Shown here one piece after another: positions 4,680 through 6,778 of a stretch of 6,778 bases of DNA; the first letter of the stretch is position 1; each line of letters begins with the position of its first letter. The position numbers were made by a program, and so were the translations under genes. Source of the DNA: Bacteroidales bacterium (GTDB lineage: Bacteria; Bacteroidota; Bacteroidia; Bacteroidales; UBA12077); assembly GCA_030600865.1 (NCBI GenBank), contig JAUVUS010000138.1:1-6778 (forward strand), written 5' to 3'. The notes below the pieces were generated by a model. It was not told where the DNA came from, did not search any database, and saw only the letters and a list, made by a program, of their open reading frames with translations.

Positions 4680-6778
4680 TCAAATATTAATCAATTCATT
4701 ATATCTTTCTTCATTACACACTTTTAAAGCATTTTCAATTTGCTTTTTCCATTCCTGTAAATGCATATTTTCCCCAAAATCTATTTTATCAAGAATAGTT
4801 TTAATATCACTATATTCAAAAACAGTTCGTTCTTTTAATTGGGAAAGATGTGGTGTAAGAAATTCAATATCAGATTCAAGCAGATTTGATTTAATATCTT
4901 TAAATGATATTGTTTTGATTTCTTCTGCAATTTCCAACTGTTCAATTTCATCTGTTTGCGATTTAGGTAAATACATCCAGAAAGTAGATCCGCTATTAAT
5001 CTTAGATTCGACTCCAATTTGTCCCCTGTGGGCTTCTACTGCCATTTTACAGAAAGTTAATCCTAATCCGGTTGATTGAACAGAACCTGACTTTCGTGCT
5101 TCTAACTGAGAAAATCTGTCAAATACCTTGTTGAGCATATTTTTAGGGATACCCGGCCCTGTATCCGATATTCGGATTTCAATATAATCGGAAAGTTTTT
5201 TTTCAGCAATATTAATGGTTATTCTACCGTTATTCGGGGTGTATTTAATTGCATTAGTTAGCAGGTTTATAAAAACCCGGGTTATAATTTCAAAATCTAT
5301 GTTAACTTTAAATTTATTTGAAATAATGGTTTTAACAGTGATTGCTTTTTGTTGTATTAAATAATCTACCTGATGCAGTGCCTTACTAATAATTTCATTT
5401 ATCAAAACATTACTTTGTTGCAATTTCATTTCGGCATTTTCAAACTTTTGAACTTCCAGGATATCAAGTACCATATTAAGCATGCTTCCCCCTGCCTGTA
5501 TAACTTCAGGGTTTTTTGACAAGCCTAATATAGCTGTTAAAGGATTTTTTAAATCATGTACAATCATTCCTGTAAGCCCTTCTTTGAAATGATCCAGTTC
5601 AATCAGCTTTTTATTTATTGTTTGAATTTCCTCTTTTTGTACGGCAAGAATATTGTTTGCTTTACGTTTTTGTAAAAAACTGCGAAGTACGACTAATGCA
5701 AGTATAAACATTAGTATAAAACCAGCTATAAATGAGTTACGCACAGTTTTTTCCCGTTTTTCTTCTTCTGCATGAATAGCATCCTTTTTTTGCTGTTCCA
5801 GTTTCGTTGCCTGTTTCTCTTTTTCGTATTTGTATTGATATTCCAGGCCTGTTATTTTTTTTACGTTTTCCTCATTATATAAACTATCATTCATTGTTTT
5901 AAAAATAACATGATATTTATATGCCTCTTTATACAAACCCAAAGCCTCACAACTTTTTGCCAATATTTCGGAACTTCCTTTCAGCAAATTGGCTTCTCCA
6001 ATTTCTTCTGCCATTATATAGGCTTTTTTACTGTAATTATAAGCTTCTTTTATTTTTTTCTGTTTAAGGTATAATGAGCCTAATTCCTTATAGTTTTCAG
6101 TTTCAATAGATTTATCACCTGTTTCGACACTTATTTTTAATGATTTTTGGTAATATTCCAATGCCTTGGGATAATTGCCCTGATATTTATAAATATTTCC
6201 AATATTATTGTAACAATGTGAAATTCCGCTTTTATTTCCTAATTCCTCTTTTATTTTTAATGATTTTTGGTAGTATTCCAATGCCTTGGGATAATCGCCC
6301 TGATATTTATAAATAATTCCAATATTATTGTAACAATATGAAATTCCATTTTTATCTCCTAATTCCTCTTTTATTTTTAATGATTTTTGGTAATATTCCA
6401 AAGCTTTAAAATAATCGCCCTGAAACCTGTAAATAATTCCAATATTATTGTAACAATATGAAATTCCGCTTTTATTGCCTAATTTCTCGTCTATTTTTAA
6501 TGATTTTTGGTAATATTCCAATGCTTTGGAATAATCGCCCTGAGATTTATAAATAATTCCAATATTATTGTAACAATGTGAAATTCCGTTTTTATCGCCT
6601 AATTCCGCTTTTATTTTTAATGATTTTTGGTAATATTCCAATGCCTTGGGATAATCGCCCTGAGATTTATAAATACTTCCAATATTAATGTAACAATATG
6701 AAATTCCACTTTTATCGCCTAATTCCTCGTCTATTTTTAATGATTTTTGGTAATATTCCAATGCTTTGGGATAATCGC
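4680..6778 (-). CDS. TPR-repeat transmembrane sensor histidine kinase, N-terminus beyond window
   Basis: About 698 residues are visible and the frame stays open to the window edge. Numbering here starts at the TTG codon at 6761, which is not a true start because the TPR motif continues upstream of it (DYPKA). Five near-identical 40-residue TPR units (ALEYYQKSLKI..ELGDK..GIS.CYNNIG.IY..QGDY) and about two degenerate ones cover residues 1-290. A charged coiled coil (about 307-340), one membrane helix (about 344-363) and a second short coil (364-390) follow. The DHp segment has His402 in MIVHDLKNPLTA. HATPase_c (about 480-600) has Asn503, G1 SDTGPGIP from Asp533 and G2 STGLGL (563-568). A ~94-residue tail (600-693) follows the ATPase. 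The TPRs probably sense through protein contacts; whether they are periplasmic depends on an unseen N-terminal signal. It heads the operon with the two receiver proteins, so it is probably their kinase. Confidence 0.93.
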   Translation of the reverse strand, partial: DYPKALEYYQKSLKIDEELGDKSGISYCYINIGSIYKSQGDYPKALEYYQKSLKIKAELGDKNGISHCYNNIGIIYKSQGDYSKALEYYQKSLKIDEKLGNKSGISYCYNNIGIIYRFQGDYFKALEYYQKSLKIKEELGDKNGISYCYNNIGIIYKYQGDYPKALEYYQKSLKIKEELGNKSGISHCYNNIGNIYKYQGNYPKALEYYQKSLKISVETGDKSIETENYKELGSLYLKQKKIKEAYNYSKKAYIMAEEIGEANLLKGSSEILAKSCEALGLYKEAYKYHVIFKTMNDSLYNEENVKKITGLEYQYKYEKEKQATKLEQQKKDAIHAEEEKREKTVRNSFIAGFILMFILALVVLRSFLQKRKANNILAVQKEEIQTINKKLIELDHFKEGLTGMIVHDLKNPLTAILGLSKNPEVIQAGGSMLNMVLDILEVQKFENAEMKLQQSNVLINEIISKALHQVDYLIQQKAITVKTIISNKFKVNIDFEIITRVFINLLTNAIKYTPNNGRITINIAEKKLSDYIEIRISDTGPGIPKNMLNKVFDRFSQLEARKSGSVQSTGLGLTFCKMAVEAHRGQIGVESKINSGSTFWMYLPKSQTDEIEQLEIAEEIKTISFKDIKSNLLESDIEFLTPHLSQLKERTVFEYSDIKTILDKIDFGENMHLQEWKKQIENALKVCNEERYNELINI
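6132..6778 (-). repeat. 120-bp tandem repeat array encoding TPR units
   Basis: About 5.4 exact 120-bp periods occur without an indel. The core tatttttaatgatttttgg starts at 6132, 6252, 6372, 6492, 6612 and 6732. Each unit encodes one 40-residue TPR. Copies differ mainly at a few codons (IDEELGDKS, IKAELGDKN, IDEKLGNKS, IKEELGDKN, IKEELGNKS). High identity, including at silent positions, points to recent unit duplication or homogenisation. The array continues beyond the window. Confidence 0.93.

Noticed and set aside
4835..5017. 60-codon minus-strand reading frame
   Set aside because: Out-of-frame shadow inside the TPR kinase gene.
4663..5079. 138-codon plus-strand reading frame
   Set aside because: Antisense to the 3' end of the TPR kinase; the protein is Ser/Cys/Ile-rich in the manner of a shadow of AT-rich coding DNA.
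6759..6761. Start codon for the TPR kinase at 6761
   Set aside because: It is a TTG inside a TPR unit and the repeat motif continues upstream to the window edge, so the gene is truncated by the window rather than starting here.
6132..6778. CRISPR array
   Set aside because: The 120-bp periodicity is continuous coding sequence for TPR units, with no short repeat and unique spacer alternation.

Overview
The window looks like a piece of a Bacteroidota chromosome. The DNA is strongly AT-rich, most starts lack a Shine-Dalgarno sequence and instead have A/T-rich leaders, and one gene is a TPR-repeat membrane histidine kinase with a single visible transmembrane segment, an architecture common in that phylum. 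This assignment is an inference from style and gene families; there is no rRNA or other marker gene. I cannot name a species.

Layout, left to right. On the + strand: the C-terminal ATPase half of a histidine kinase (1-528, cut by the window start), followed after 9 bp by a small secreted, probably outer-membrane beta-barrel protein (538-1062). Directly after that stop codon lies a ~160-bp non-coding palindromic element (about 1066-1227). It has perfect 21-bp terminal inverted repeats, a 10-bp flanking direct repeat and no coding capacity, so it resembles a MITE or other non-autonomous mobile element. Then comes a FIST-domain protein (1299-2480, +).

On the - strand, convergent with the FIST gene, lies a tight three-gene set transcribed right to left: a large TPR-transmembrane-histidine kinase (4680-6778, its N-terminus beyond the window), a response regulator with a class III adenylate cyclase output (3627-4676), and a response regulator fused to a histidine kinase (2528-3616). 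The gaps are 3 bp and 10 bp, so this is almost certainly one operon. The two receiver domains are about 69% identical by my own count and begin with the same residues, so they are recent duplicates joined to different output modules.

Reading of the whole: a signalling locus. The TPR kinase is the probable sensor. Its two neighbouring receiver proteins are the probable targets, one making cAMP and one passing the signal on through a second kinase. The FIST protein is a candidate sensory partner by proximity only. No tRNA, rRNA, CRISPR array, complete insertion sequence or phage gene was seen.
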